Of a DNA stretch of 64,000 nucleotides, positions 17,418 to 26,002 are shown piece by piece. This stretch comes from Niabella soli DSM 19437 (GTDB taxonomy: Bacteria > Bacteroidota > Bacteroidia > Chitinophagales > Chitinophagaceae): contig NZ_CP007035.1 of assembly GCF_000243115.2 (NCBI RefSeq), positions 3,038,001 to 3,102,000 of the forward strand. Reading direction: 5' to 3'. Every line of letters begins with the position of its first letter. Within the stretch, counting starts at the first letter, position 1. The notes beneath the pieces were generated by a model. The model searched no databases. It was not told the DNA's origin and worked only from the letters and a program-made list of their open reading frames with translations. The translations under genes were made by a program, and so were the position numbers.

Positions 17418-17912
17418 CTAAAAAGGCTCATCGGCGCTGGGGCCGTAGCTACCAGGGATCGGCACCTCCAGCAGCCGCAGGAATACACCCAACTGTGCAC
17501 GGTGGTGGATGATCTGAGATAAGGATATTCGGATCATATCGGCTTTTGGATCGGCGCTGTAAATCTTTTCCCCTTTGCGCATTATCCAGGGTGTGTCCAA
17601 AACAGCCTCCGTTGCTTTTGCCAGGTTTTCGCGGCCCTCCAATACGCTTTTTTCAAAGAGTTCCATCAGGGACCGGGTATCATTAATGGGTGTAGGTTTA
17701 TAGTCCATCGTGGCAAAATCAACCCCATCGGTATTGAGTGCCATGCTAACCCAGGCGGGTAGTTCTGCAATATGCGTTGCCAGTTGGCGAACGGTCATGC
17801 TTTTGGGGTGTGGCTGCCAATCGTATTTATCATCCGGCACAATAGATAAAAACTTACGGGTAGTGGCCATTTCTTTTTCAAAATCACGCTGAAAAACTTC
17901 GACGCTGTTCAT
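17418..17912 (-). CDS. DinB-like four-helix metal-binding protein
   Basis: 164 residues from the Met at 17912 (MNSVEVFQRDFEKEMA); an upstream in-frame Met at 17993 would overlap the next gene. The DinB/YfiT layout is clear: a first helix with FEKEMATTRKFLSIVP, DKYDWQPHPKSMTVRQLATHIAEL with the first metal His, and a late IIHHRAQLGVFLRLL helix with the second His pair. Such proteins bind a divalent metal, and many act as thiol-dependent transferases. The substrate is unknown. It is preceded by a small HMA-like gene on the same strand. Confidence 0.8.
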   Translation of the reverse strand: MNSVEVFQRDFEKEMATTRKFLSIVPDDKYDWQPHPKSMTVRQLATHIAELPAWVSMALNTDGVDFATMDYKPTPINDTRSLMELFEKSVLEGRENLAKATEAVLDTPWIMRKGEKIYSADPKADMIRISLSQIIHHRAQLGVFLRLLEVPIPGSYGPSADEPF

Positions 17913-17931
17913 AATATTATATTTTTTGATT

Positions 17932-18153
17932 TTAAGAAAGTATTGTTGCAGCAAAACCATTTTGCCGCATAAGATGGGTAACCTCCAGGACATTTACCGG
18001 CACGGAAGTTTCAATACGCAGTATGTTATCACAATCCTCCAGATCAAAGTTTATTTTAGACCCCGGCAGCAACTGCTTCAGGCTTCTTACTAATAATTTG
18101 GCAACGGGCGGTTCCAAAACATTGGTCTTAAATATTGCTACAGATGATTTCAT
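17932..18153 (-). CDS. Small HMA-like fold protein without metal cysteines
   Basis: 73 residues from the Met at 18153 (MKSSVAIFKTNVLEPPVAKL); the frame also allows a Met at 18186. The pattern of strand, helix, strand (KINFDLEDCDNILRIETS), helix and strand fits a ferredoxin-like heavy-metal-associated fold, but the CxxC metal loop is missing. It sits 19 nt upstream of the DinB-like gene and is probably co-transcribed with it. Function unknown. Confidence 0.6.
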   Translation of the reverse strand: MKSSVAIFKTNVLEPPVAKLLVRSLKQLLPGSKINFDLEDCDNILRIETSVPVNVLEVTHLMRQNGFAATILS

Positions 18154-18224
18154 TTTGACGAGGTTTAATGATCGTTTCCTGTACAAAATAAAACCAGGGT
18201 AGTGACAGCAGTGTGTCAGGAGTA

Positions 18225-18294
18225 GTTAATAGTGAACAGTGAATAGTCAATGGGCACATCACTATGCACTATTGCCTATTGGCCATTGCCTTTG
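18225..18294. repeat. Ten-word heptad array overlapping the 3' end of ruvC
   Basis: Ten 7-nt words run in unbroken register from 18225 (GTTAATA, GTGAACA) to 18294 (GGCCATT, GCCTTTG). The first half is of GTGAATA type and the second of CACTATT type, so AATAGT at 18242-18247 can pair with ACTATT at 18268-18273. The last words encode the final residues and stop codon of ruvC. Confidence 0.65.
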
Positions 18295-18875
18295 ATCTTC
18301 TGAGGGTTCTTTTTTATAAAATCTTCCCAGCCCTTAAACCCTGCTTTTTTTTGAAGGGGCGAGCTGATCTGGTAATGATGGCATAACGCCACCGCAAGCG
18401 CATCGGTAGCATCAAAATGCTCCGGAGCTTCTTTTAATGACAGGATCTGCTGCAGCATTTTCCAAACCTGTTCTTTGGCGGCGTTCCCGTTGCCTGTTAC
18501 AGATTGTTTTACTTTCCGTGGCGAATATTCTGTTACCGGTATATGGTGCTGCATGGCTGCTGCAATGGCCACTCCCTGTGCCCGGCCCAGTTTGAGCATA
18601 CTTTGCACGTTCTTTCCAAAAAAGGGTGCTTCGATGGCGAATTCGTTCGGTTGATGGGTGGTAATTAATGCCACTACCTGTTCATGAATCCGGCTCAGCC
18701 GTTCATAATGATCCAGGCGCGCGGAAAATTTTACAGCATGCATTTCGCGCAACTGTACCTTATTATGCCGGCATTCAATGATGCTGTAGCCCATAATCAG
18801 CGTACCCGGATCAATGCCCAATATTATTTTGTCGTCTGATTGATGGCCGGGTATTAATTTTGCGTTTGATTTCAT
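18276..18875 (-). CDS. ruvC: Holliday junction resolvase RuvC
   Basis: About 199 residues from the Met at 18875 (MKSNAKLIPG). RuvC nicks Holliday junctions as part of the RuvABC resolvasome. Catalytic acidic residues are visible: Asp in ILGIDPGTLIMGYS, Glu in FAIEAPFFGKN, and the C-terminal acidic pair in HFDATDALAVALCHH. A Met at 18908 would add 11 hydrophobic residues that are unlikely to belong. Its start codon overlaps the start codon of the divergent flippase-like gene, and its last residues are encoded by a heptad array. Confidence 0.93.
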   Translation of the reverse strand: MKSNAKLIPGHQSDDKIILGIDPGTLIMGYSIIECRHNKVQLREMHAVKFSARLDHYERLSRIHEQVVALITTHQPNEFAIEAPFFGKNVQSMLKLGRAQGVAIAAAMQHHIPVTEYSPRKVKQSVTGNGNAAKEQVWKMLQQILSLKEAPEHFDATDALAVALCHHYQISSPLQKKAGFKGWEDFIKKNPQKIKGNGQ

Positions 18876-19875
18876 GAAGATTAGCAAAAATATCAAATTA
18901 TTTTTCAATTATTTTTTAGGCCCTCTGCTGTTTGTGTGGCTCTGCTGGTCTATTTACAAACAGGTGCGCAGCCAGGAGAATCTGGTGGCTTCCTGGCAAC
19001 AGATTAAGGCTTCTTTAACAAGTTCCAAAATTATTTACCTGGCGGCAGTTATTGCGTTGATGTTTATTAACTGGGCAACGGAAGCCTATAAATGGCGATT
19101 GGCAATAAGGACGGTACAAAAAATTTCATTACCCCGCGCCTTCAAAGCGGTGTTATCAGGGGTATCCTTTTCGGTAGCAACCCCTAACAATATTGGAGAT
19201 TATGTGGGGCGTATTTTATATGTGGAAGAGGGTAAGCGTATAAAAGCAGTCACACTCACTATTGTAAGCAATGCCAGCCAATTGCTGATAACCATCCTGA
19301 TGGGTTTAATAGGGCTTTATTTTTTAAAGGATCCCATCGTGCAGTCGGGTATGATATCCCCCATATGGTTTGATGCGTTGTTTTATGGCATCGGGTTCTG
19401 TACGGCATTGTTATTGCTTCTTTATTTTCGCGTATCCTGGATGGTAAAATGGATCGACCGGCTTCCGGCCAGTAGGAAATTTTCCTGGTCTATTGAAGCG
19501 CTGGAAAATTTTAATGCAACGATACTGATCCGGTTGCTGTCTTTATCAGTAACAAGGTTTTTTATCTTTACCCTGCAGTATTATTTATTGCTTCAGTTAT
19601 TTGAGGTTACTGTCAGTTTCTGGCAATGCTGGATGGGAATAAGCGTAATGTTCCTGATACTTGCAATTATACCCACTATTGCCATTTTTACTGATCTGAG
19701 TGTGAGAAGTAGTATAAGTTTACCTATATTAGGGTTGTTCAGCAGCAATCAGTTGGGCATCAGTTTAACCTCTGCCGGCATTTGGCTGATTAATATGATC
19801 ATACCGGCACTGATAGGAAGCGTGCTGGTATTGGGAATTAAAAAAATATTTAAAAGCAAAAATGAAAACGCTTAG
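18874..19875 (+). CDS. Flippase-like integral membrane protein (LPG synthase TM family)
   Basis: 333 residues with about eight membrane helices, of the family found in the membrane half of lysylphosphatidylglycerol synthase (MprF). The conserved segment AVLSGVSFSVATPNNIGDYVGRILY, early in the protein, matches the family. Members translocate or modify lipids; the substrate here is unknown. The start ATG at 18874 shares two bases with the ruvC start codon on the other strand. It overlaps the DUF3108 gene by 14 nt, so the pair is likely translationally coupled. Confidence 0.78.
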   Translation: MKISKNIKLFFNYFLGPLLFVWLCWSIYKQVRSQENLVASWQQIKASLTSSKIIYLAAVIALMFINWATEAYKWRLAIRTVQKISLPRAFKAVLSGVSFSVATPNNIGDYVGRILYVEEGKRIKAVTLTIVSNASQLLITILMGLIGLYFLKDPIVQSGMISPIWFDALFYGIGFCTALLLLLYFRVSWMVKWIDRLPASRKFSWSIEALENFNATILIRLLSLSVTRFFIFTLQYYLLLQLFEVTVSFWQCWMGISVMFLILAIIPTIAIFTDLSVRSSISLPILGLFSSNQLGISLTSAGIWLINMIIPALIGSVLVLGIKKIFKSKNENA

Positions 19876-20686
19876 TTTATTTCTGGCTCCGTTTCTGTTT
19901 ATGTTCCTGCAGGGTGAAAAAACACCGGTGGCACAGGAGGAGCACGCTACGGTTGAGGGAGGCTGCGCTATTCCTAATACTGCATTTCAGGCCGGAGAAA
20001 AAGTAGGGTTTACGGTGGGTTATAGCGTAGGCGGCGTTTTTGTTCCGGCAGGCACCGGAGCGTTTGTCACCACCTTAGAAAAATTAAACGGCCGGTCCGT
20101 TTATCATATCACCGGTACCGGAAAAACATTATCCTCCTATGAATGGGCCTACAAGGCCAATGACACGTATGAAACCTATATGGATGTAAATACGATGCAG
20201 CCACTCAAATTTATACGAAACATTAGTGAAGGGGGGTATAAAAAATACCAGAATGTAAGTTTTAACAAAACGGCGAATACTGCGGTAAGCGGCGATGGTG
20301 TTTTTAAAATTCCTGCCTGTGTACACGATGTGGTGAGTTCCGTTTTTTATGCGCGCAACATCGATTATAATTCCCTGAAACCCGGCGACCGCATTGCGTT
20401 TAACCTCTTTCTGGACAATGAGATCTTTAATATGTACATTCGTTACCTGGGCAAGGAAACCATCACTACCCGGTACGGCAAATTCAAAACAATAAAAATA
20501 AAGCCGCTTACCATAAAAGGAACCATTTTTGAGGGTGGTGAAAAAATGACGGTGTGGGTCTCTGATGATGCTAACAGGGTGCCGGTGCGCGTGGAAAGTC
20601 CGATCATTGTCGGTAAGGTTAAAATCGACATGACGAGCTTTGAGAACCTGAAAAACCCGATGACGGCGTTGATTAAAAAGAACTGA
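19862..20686 (+). CDS. DUF3108 domain exported protein
   Basis: 274 residues with a short signal peptide (MKTLSLFLAPFLFMFLQG) followed by a beta-rich DUF3108 domain: FQAGEKVGFTVGYSVGG near the start, then strands such as YKANDTYETYMDVNTMQPL and a late KPLTIKGTIFEGGEKMTVWV. These proteins lie in the periplasm or at the outer membrane; some bind lipid-like ligands, but no role is established. Coupling to the flippase-like gene suggests a shared lipid or envelope function, which is inference. Confidence 0.75.
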   Translation: MKTLSLFLAPFLFMFLQGEKTPVAQEEHATVEGGCAIPNTAFQAGEKVGFTVGYSVGGVFVPAGTGAFVTTLEKLNGRSVYHITGTGKTLSSYEWAYKANDTYETYMDVNTMQPLKFIRNISEGGYKKYQNVSFNKTANTAVSGDGVFKIPACVHDVVSSVFYARNIDYNSLKPGDRIAFNLFLDNEIFNMYIRYLGKETITTRYGKFKTIKIKPLTIKGTIFEGGEKMTVWVSDDANRVPVRVESPIIVGKVKIDMTSFENLKNPMTALIKKN

Positions 20687-20693
20687 GCAAGTA

Positions 20694-20795
20694 GTTGTTA
20701 GTCTTCAGTTTTTAGTTTATCAGCTTTCGGTCTTTTGAACAACGCATATCCGGAATTTGCTTGCTGTCTGTTGACTATTCACTTTTCACCATTAT
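20694..20795. repeat. Two heptad blocks in a convergent spacer
   Basis: Words of GTxxxxA type (GTTGTTA, GTCTTCA) at 20694-20729 and of CTxTTCA type (CTATTCA, CTTTTCA) at 20768-20795, each in 7-nt steps apart from one 8-nt word. The spacer 20687-20834 holds no gene. Confidence 0.5.
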
Positions 20796-20834
20796 TACCC
20801 TTTTTTTGGGAACCCTGTTTAAGAGTAAATTTTC

Positions 20835-21704
20835 TTAATGAATCTGATGACGGGCTATAAAGGCCTGCGTTTCCTGCCACCAGGGGCTATTTTCATCCCA
20901 ACTGATCGTTGACCCACCGGCCGCCTTATTGCCGCTCCAGATCACTACACCATCCGTAAGCGGGTACAATGTTTCCAATTCAAACTTCCAGACAGCCGCC
21001 GGGACAAACTGCAGGTCCAGGCCGGTGCCTTCATGAAACTGGGGCCATATATAAGCGTAAATGTGTTTGCCGGTATTATATTTTTTTGCTTCAGATACTA
21101 CTGCTGTAACAAAGTTCTTCCACGCCAGGGTGTCCGTATTAAAGGTATAACAAGCAGGAAAAAATATATCGACCACATTGGCCAGCGGCGTCAGGGCATT
21201 ATTCGTTTTTTGCCAGTTTACATAGTTTGCGCTTCCCACAGGCTGAATATTGTTCCAGTTATATTTATTCTGTGGTATAGCCCCGTAGTAACCGACCGGG
21301 GATTGCGGGTTTGTCTTCTTAAAAATTTTCACTACCTGGATGTATCTTTCTATCGTGGTGGGGAGCTGTGCAGCGGCATAAGACCAGGATTCTATATCCA
21401 GCGTTACCGGCGTATTGGTATTTGATAAACTTTTTTTGGCCGCCGCAACTATTTTTGTTGAGTCCGGCAATTTATCCGTCGGGTTAGCAGGATCCGGAGT
21501 GATCAATGCGTTCTCATAAAAAATATTCAGGGCATGTACACCCTTACTGGTAAGATCCGGGGTATTCGAATAATGGATCGAATTAAAGATCTTAAATGAG
21601 GAAGCTGCGGGAGATTGAACCTGAGAAGCCCCTTTAGAACATCCCATAAAAAATACAAAAACGGAACATCCTGCTACGATCAGAAATAATGACTTATTGT
21701 GCAC
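20835..21704 (-). CDS. Lipoprotein with GH56 (hyaluronidase)-like TIM barrel
   Basis: 289 residues with the lipobox FFMGC at about residue 22, so it is probably anchored to a membrane and may face outside. The body looks like a glycosidase barrel: VTLDIESWSY could hold the acid pair, SPVGYYGAIPQ and VVDIFFPACYTF follow as later strands, and YPLTDGVVIWSG matches the GH56 hyaluronidase pattern (GVIIWGS). This assignment rests on motif likeness only; another GH-like fold is possible. It stands alone on the minus strand. Confidence 0.5.
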   Translation of the reverse strand: MHNKSLFLIVAGCSVFVFFMGCSKGASQVQSPAASSFKIFNSIHYSNTPDLTSKGVHALNIFYENALITPDPANPTDKLPDSTKIVAAAKKSLSNTNTPVTLDIESWSYAAAQLPTTIERYIQVVKIFKKTNPQSPVGYYGAIPQNKYNWNNIQPVGSANYVNWQKTNNALTPLANVVDIFFPACYTFNTDTLAWKNFVTAVVSEAKKYNTGKHIYAYIWPQFHEGTGLDLQFVPAAVWKFELETLYPLTDGVVIWSGNKAAGGSTISWDENSPWWQETQAFIARHQIH

Positions 21705-21855
21705 GGGAAGTAATTGTAATTCAAATAACCGCCAAAACTGCGCCGAATTTCCTTTGCTGCGCTTATTACCTGCTTATAAATCATTTTGCTTAAAATAGAT
21801 TTTATCTCCAAGGTCCCGCAGATGGCGCTGATCTTGCGCAGAATAAATTGGGTTT

Positions 21856-22716
21856 TCAAAGCTCATTCAATTTAAAAAACTGGTCGGCCCGGATGCCACG
21901 TGGCGTTTCGCGCAGGGTACAGCATTCTATTTCTGGATCGTGCTCAAAAAAGAGCACGTAATTATTTGCAACAGCTTCTTTCAAAAAAGCTTCTTTTTCC
22001 GTCATAGTAATTAACGGTCGCGTATCATAAGCCATTACGTAAGGCAGGGGGATGTGCCCCGGGGAAGGCAGCAGATCCGCCATAAATACAATCGTTTTTT
22101 CTTTATACTGCACCTGGGGCAACATCATAGCATCGGTATGGCCGTTGGCAAACCGAATGGAAACATTTTCCAGAAACAATGCAGTATCGAACTGCACTGC
22201 ATCACTGGTTATATCGTCAATGAACTTTAATCTGCCACTTTCCTGTATGGGCAGAATATTCTCCTTCAGGAAGGAGGCCTTCTCTCTTGGATTGGGGTAC
22301 ATCGCCCAGTTCCAATGTGCTTCATTGCTCCAGTAAACTGCATTCTTAAATGCAGGAACTAATTTATCATCTTCTTTTTTAATAGCCCCGCCACAATGGT
22401 CAAAATGCAGGTGAGTCAGGAACACATCAGTAATATCATCCCTATGAAAACCGTTCGCCGCCAATGATCGGTCCAGGTTGTCGGAGCCATGCAAGTAATA
22501 ATACCCAAAGAATTTTTCACTTTGCTTATCGCCCATACCACAGTCCACCAGGATCAGCCGGTTACCCGTTTCAATCAATAAACTTCTGGTCGCCCAACTG
22601 CACATATTATTTTCATCTGCAGGGTTCAGCTCGTTCCAGATGCTTTTGGGCACCACTCCGAACATCGCGCCCCCATCTAATTTAAAATGTCCGCAATTAA
22701 CTGTATATAGATTCAT
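21856..22716 (-). CDS. Metallo-beta-lactamase fold hydrolase
   Basis: 286-residue soluble MBL-fold enzyme. The dinuclear zinc motif is THLHFDHCGG, an Asp/Gly-rich strand ILVDCGMGDKQSEKFFGYY precedes it, and the later FANGHTDAMML and FFEHDPEIECC supply further ligand His positions. The layout resembles lactonase-like and other small hydrolases of the family; no substrate can be named. It is divergent from the phosphoesterase lipoprotein gene, with an A/T-rich promoter spacer between them. Confidence 0.8.
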   Translation of the reverse strand: MNLYTVNCGHFKLDGGAMFGVVPKSIWNELNPADENNMCSWATRSLLIETGNRLILVDCGMGDKQSEKFFGYYYLHGSDNLDRSLAANGFHRDDITDVFLTHLHFDHCGGAIKKEDDKLVPAFKNAVYWSNEAHWNWAMYPNPREKASFLKENILPIQESGRLKFIDDITSDAVQFDTALFLENVSIRFANGHTDAMMLPQVQYKEKTIVFMADLLPSPGHIPLPYVMAYDTRPLITMTEKEAFLKEAVANNYVLFFEHDPEIECCTLRETPRGIRADQFFKLNEL

Positions 22717-22767
22717 AAAACTGTGTTATAAGCTTATAATATTATAATAAATAATAATATACATAAC

Positions 22768-22775
22768 TACTTTTG
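22768..22775 (+). promoter_or_regulatory. Candidate -7 box of the phosphoesterase gene
   Basis: TACTTTTG fits TAnnTTTG, 10 nt before the ATG at 22786 and 25 nt before the ATG at 22801. Confidence 0.45.
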
Positions 22776-22785
22776 GGTTCAGAAA

Positions 22786-23748
22786 ATGCCAAAAAAAATA
22801 ATGAACCAAGTTAAACATATTTTGGTATTCTTCCTTCTATTGGTGGGAATTGCAGCGTGTCGCAAAAGAGACCCGGCTGGTCTCTTCCCGGCAAAGACGA
22901 ACCCTGCGGCTACTCCAACTCATACCCCAACACCAACTCCAACCCCCAATCCTACTCCCAATCCTGGCACCGTTCCTACGCCTGATCATGTGGTAGTGCT
23001 GATAATGGAAAATCACTCCTACTCCCAGGTCATAGGTTCTTCGAGCGCCCCCTATATCACAGCGCTTGCATCGGCTGCAAACAGTACATCATTTATCAGT
23101 TCATATGCTATTGAGCATCCGAGCCAGCCAAATTATCTGGATTTGTATTCTGGCAACAACCAGGGCGTAACCGACGACGAGGTTCCTGCGGGAATACCTT
23201 TTACCACGCCCAACCTTGGAAGACAACTGCTGGATTCAGGAATGACCTTTACAACTTTTTCTGAAGATCTTCCCAGCGTAGGATACAACGGCGCCACTTC
23301 CGGACAGTATGCAAGAAAACACAATCCTGCTGCCAACTGGATGGGCACGGGAAAAAATCAGATACCGGCAACAACCAATCAGCCGCTCACCGCCTTTCCG
23401 GGCGATTTTACCAAATTACCCACCGTTGCCTTTGTTGTTCCAAACCTGATCAATGATATACATGATGGCACGGTGGCCCAGGGAGATTCATGGGTAAAGA
23501 ATAATTTTGACGCCTATATTCAGTGGGCCAAAACGCATAACAGCGTTTTAATACTAACTTTCGATGAAGATGACAACAATCATAAAAATCAAATACCCAC
23601 CATATTTAGCGGTCAACATGTAAAAACGCTCCAGGACGCAACGAATATCACCCATTATAGCGTATTGCGCACCATCGAGGAAATATACCATTTGCCCTAT
23701 ATAGGCAATGCGACAAATGCAACTACCATTGTGGATTGCTGGCAGTAA
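22786..23748 (+). CDS. Phosphoesterase family lipoprotein (acid phosphatase-like)
   Basis: 320 residues; a second start at 22801 gives the same signal sequence. Lipobox VGIAAC, then a Thr/Pro repeat linker at about 45-70 (TPTPTPTPNPTPNPG). The catalytic domain matches the alkaline-phosphatase-like phosphoesterase family: HVVVLIMENHSYSQVIG with the nucleophile region, YAIEHPSQPNYLDLYSG and the metal site ILTFDEDDNN. It likely removes phosphate from extracellular substrates; phospholipase C-type activity is also possible in this family. Confidence 0.8.
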   Translation: MPKKIMNQVKHILVFFLLLVGIAACRKRDPAGLFPAKTNPAATPTHTPTPTPTPNPTPNPGTVPTPDHVVVLIMENHSYSQVIGSSSAPYITALASAANSTSFISSYAIEHPSQPNYLDLYSGNNQGVTDDEVPAGIPFTTPNLGRQLLDSGMTFTTFSEDLPSVGYNGATSGQYARKHNPAANWMGTGKNQIPATTNQPLTAFPGDFTKLPTVAFVVPNLINDIHDGTVAQGDSWVKNNFDAYIQWAKTHNSVLILTFDEDDNNHKNQIPTIFSGQHVKTLQDATNITHYSVLRTIEEIYHLPYIGNATNATTIVDCWQ

Positions 23749-23749
23749 G

Positions 23750-23802
23750 GTAATCGTGAAACGTCAACCGATAAACGAGAAGTTCTCCCGCTTATCGGTT
23801 GA
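23750..23802. repeat. Heptad array forming a bidirectional terminator-like hairpin
   Basis: Four words ending in CG (GTAATCG, TGAAACG) run from 23750 to 23777. TCAACCGATAA at 23764-23774 then pairs perfectly with TTATCGGTTGA at 23792-23802, with GAGAA/TTCTC pairing inside the loop. It lies exactly between two convergent genes. Confidence 0.6.
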
Positions 23803-25110
23803 CTACTCCCCGCAGGCTATCCTTTTTTGCTTTACCAATGCCGAATAGAGCCAGAAAAGGCCGATTACAAAAAAGAGCACTAAAGATAAAATAGAATTCT
23901 TCATGTTGCCGGTAACCTCCTCAATAAACCCGAAGCAGAAAATGCCAAATACGATGGCCAGTTTTTCGGTAAAATCATAATAACTGAAAAAGGAAGCCGT
24001 ATCCCGCGTATCAGGCATCAATTTGGAATAAGTGGACCGGCTTAAGGATTGTATACCTCCCATTACCAGGCCTACGGCCGATGCCAGTGCATAGAAATAA
24101 TATTCCGTATTCATTCCTTGTTCTGCCAACTGGGCGGTATAAAAAGCAGCAATACAGATCAGTATCCAGAAAACTACCACGGCCATCAGCACCACCAGGT
24201 TTCCCAAACGGGCAGACAGGCGCGACATAAACCAAGCGCCCAGAATGGCTACCAGTTGTATGACCACCACTGTAACAATCAGTTTGGTATCAGGAAGTTT
24301 TAGAACCTTGCTGCCAAACAATGTGGCGGCCAGCATTACGGTTTGCACGCCCATACTATAAAAAAAGAAGCCCCGCAAAAAGCGTTTTAATACCGGCAAC
24401 TGTTTTACCAACAGGTACACTTTTTTTATTTCGGAGAACCCCTCTTTGAAAGCATTACCTTTAGTTACTGCTGGTCGTTTTATTTCCGGTACCCGGTTAA
24501 ACGTAAGTTGTGCAAAACCCAGCCACCAGGCACCTACTAATAAAAATGTAATGCGTGTAGCCCATCCACTATCTTTCATGGTAACCACCAACGCAAAACC
24601 CACCAGTTGCATAATAACGCTGCCGATATATCCAAAAGAAAAGCCCCGGGCACTTACCCTGTCCTGGTCTTCCGGCGCCGCGATCTCCGGCAAAAAGGCG
24701 TTGTAAAAAACAAGGCTTCCTACATAGCCCATAGCAGCCAGCATAAAAGCCAGGATGCCCAACCCCAGCGTATCGCTTTTGAAAAAAAACAATGCGCTGC
24801 AACCCAATGCCCCCATATAGGTAAAAAAGCGCATAAAGTTTTTCTTGTTGCCCCGGGTATCTGCAATAGATGTTAATACGGGGTAGAGCAGTGCTATAAA
24901 CAAGTAGGCTACCGACAAAGTGTAATCGTATAAAGAAGAGTTTACAAAATCCCTGCCCAGGAAATGCACTTTATGCCCATCTGCCGACCCGCCGGTAACG
25001 GCTAAAAAATAGATGGGAAAAAAGGTAGTGGTAATAACCAGATTATAAACAGAATTGGCCCAGTCAAACATCGCCCAGGCATTGATCACTTTCTTAGAAG
25101 CCGTTTGCAT
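23803..25110 (-). CDS. MFS transporter, UMF1/Atg22-like
   Basis: 435 residues from the Met at 25110 (MQTASKKVINAWAMFDWANS); the open frame extends 49 codons further upstream without a membrane-protein character. The N-terminal WAMFDWANSVYNLVITTTFFP is the hallmark of the UMF1/Atg22-like branch of major facilitators, followed by about twelve membrane helices. Related proteins export amino acids from vacuoles in yeast; bacterial substrates are unknown. A 14-bp direct repeat lies 77-107 nt upstream of the start. Confidence 0.82.
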   Translation of the reverse strand: MQTASKKVINAWAMFDWANSVYNLVITTTFFPIYFLAVTGGSADGHKVHFLGRDFVNSSLYDYTLSVAYLFIALLYPVLTSIADTRGNKKNFMRFFTYMGALGCSALFFFKSDTLGLGILAFMLAAMGYVGSLVFYNAFLPEIAAPEDQDRVSARGFSFGYIGSVIMQLVGFALVVTMKDSGWATRITFLLVGAWWLGFAQLTFNRVPEIKRPAVTKGNAFKEGFSEIKKVYLLVKQLPVLKRFLRGFFFYSMGVQTVMLAATLFGSKVLKLPDTKLIVTVVVIQLVAILGAWFMSRLSARLGNLVVLMAVVVFWILICIAAFYTAQLAEQGMNTEYYFYALASAVGLVMGGIQSLSRSTYSKLMPDTRDTASFFSYYDFTEKLAIVFGIFCFGFIEEVTGNMKNSILSLVLFFVIGLFWLYSALVKQKRIACGE

Positions 25111-25186
25111 CCTTGTTTTGTTTCTATAAAAATAGAAAATACCGGGTAAAGAACAATCTATTTCATTTGACGAGTCTGCTCCTAGT

Positions 25187-25217
25187 ACCCGCCTGTACCA
25201 TTCACCCGCCTGTACCA
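25187..25217. repeat. 14-bp direct repeat upstream of the MFS gene
   Basis: ACCCGCCTGTACCA occurs at 25187-25200 and again at 25204-25217, a 17-bp spacing. It could be a regulator site or a chance duplication. Confidence 0.45.
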
Positions 25218-25343
25218 AATGGCAGATTCGGGCGGGGCAGGCACGAATTAATAACACCGCCGCCCTCCAACATCGCTGATATTAGCCGCGGACAGGCATT
25301 TGGAAGGCCAACACACTAACAATAGGAACGGGGATATGATTGT

Positions 25344-25391
25344 TTTGTTGGTGATTTCGCTGCGCACCTGGCCACGCGCAACACCAACAAA
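25344..25391. repeat. 10-bp inverted repeat with internal stem
   Basis: TTTGTTGGTG (25344-25353) and CACCAACAAA (25382-25391) are perfect arms; inside the 28-nt loop TGCGC and GCGCA can also pair. The spacer 25258-25433 shows no gene. Confidence 0.45.
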
Positions 25392-25433
25392 GGAGAAAAC
25401 GCCCATATAACCAATCAGGACGCGGTTTTTATC

Positions 25434-25964
25434 CTATTTTACCTTTGCGTTTTCGAAACCGGCGAGCACCAGTTCCCGTAATTTTTCAAATTCGATATGC
25501 AGGAATTTTCCCGAAATACCAATTGGCGTTTTATAGAGTTGATAATTCAATTCCATTGCCCTTTTCTTTAAAGGGTTAATCTGATTTTGGATATACTCTA
25601 ATGGATTGGTTACCTCCAACATTAAAAACGGCTGAGCGGCTACCAACTCTGTGCGTATGCTTTTAATATCTTTCCATAAAACTTTTCCGGCGGCAATACC
25701 ACTGGATTGATCGATAATGCCCTCTTCGCTAAGCAGCAGTCCTTCTTTTTTATTTAAAAGTGTTTTTGTTAAAAAGATACTGATGACTCCAAAAAAGGCA
25801 ATGCACAAATACCCGATGGTGCGGATCATTGCCGGATCATCACTCCGGATAAACCAAAAGGGCTTTATAATAAATAATAGCCCCAATAGTACAATAAGCA
25901 TGGAAGCAGCAAAATTGCGCGTTGTTTTTTTCTTGTCGACCGGAATATTGATGGGATAATTCAT
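25434..25964 (-). CDS. STM3941-like membrane protein
   Basis: 176 residues with two membrane helices at about 18-40 (AASMLIVLLGLLFIIKPFWF) and 48-66 (IGYLCIAFFGVISIFLTKT), then a cytosolic PH-like domain with the typical GLLLSEEGIIDQSSGIAAGKV and a WKDIKSI strand. This fits the STM3941 family. Function is unknown. It is transcribed alone on the minus strand. Confidence 0.7.
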   Translation of the reverse strand: MNYPINIPVDKKKTTRNFAASMLIVLLGLLFIIKPFWFIRSDDPAMIRTIGYLCIAFFGVISIFLTKTLLNKKEGLLLSEEGIIDQSSGIAAGKVLWKDIKSIRTELVAAQPFLMLEVTNPLEYIQNQINPLKKRAMELNYQLYKTPIGISGKFLHIEFEKLRELVLAGFENAKVK

Positions 25965-26002
25965 TGTGTATTACTTAAAAAGAGAACAGCCTTAGAATAC
26001 CG

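Noticed and set aside
18225-18294. CRISPR array or clustered tandem repeat
   Set aside because: Units are 7 nt and degenerate, with no spacers and no cas genes.
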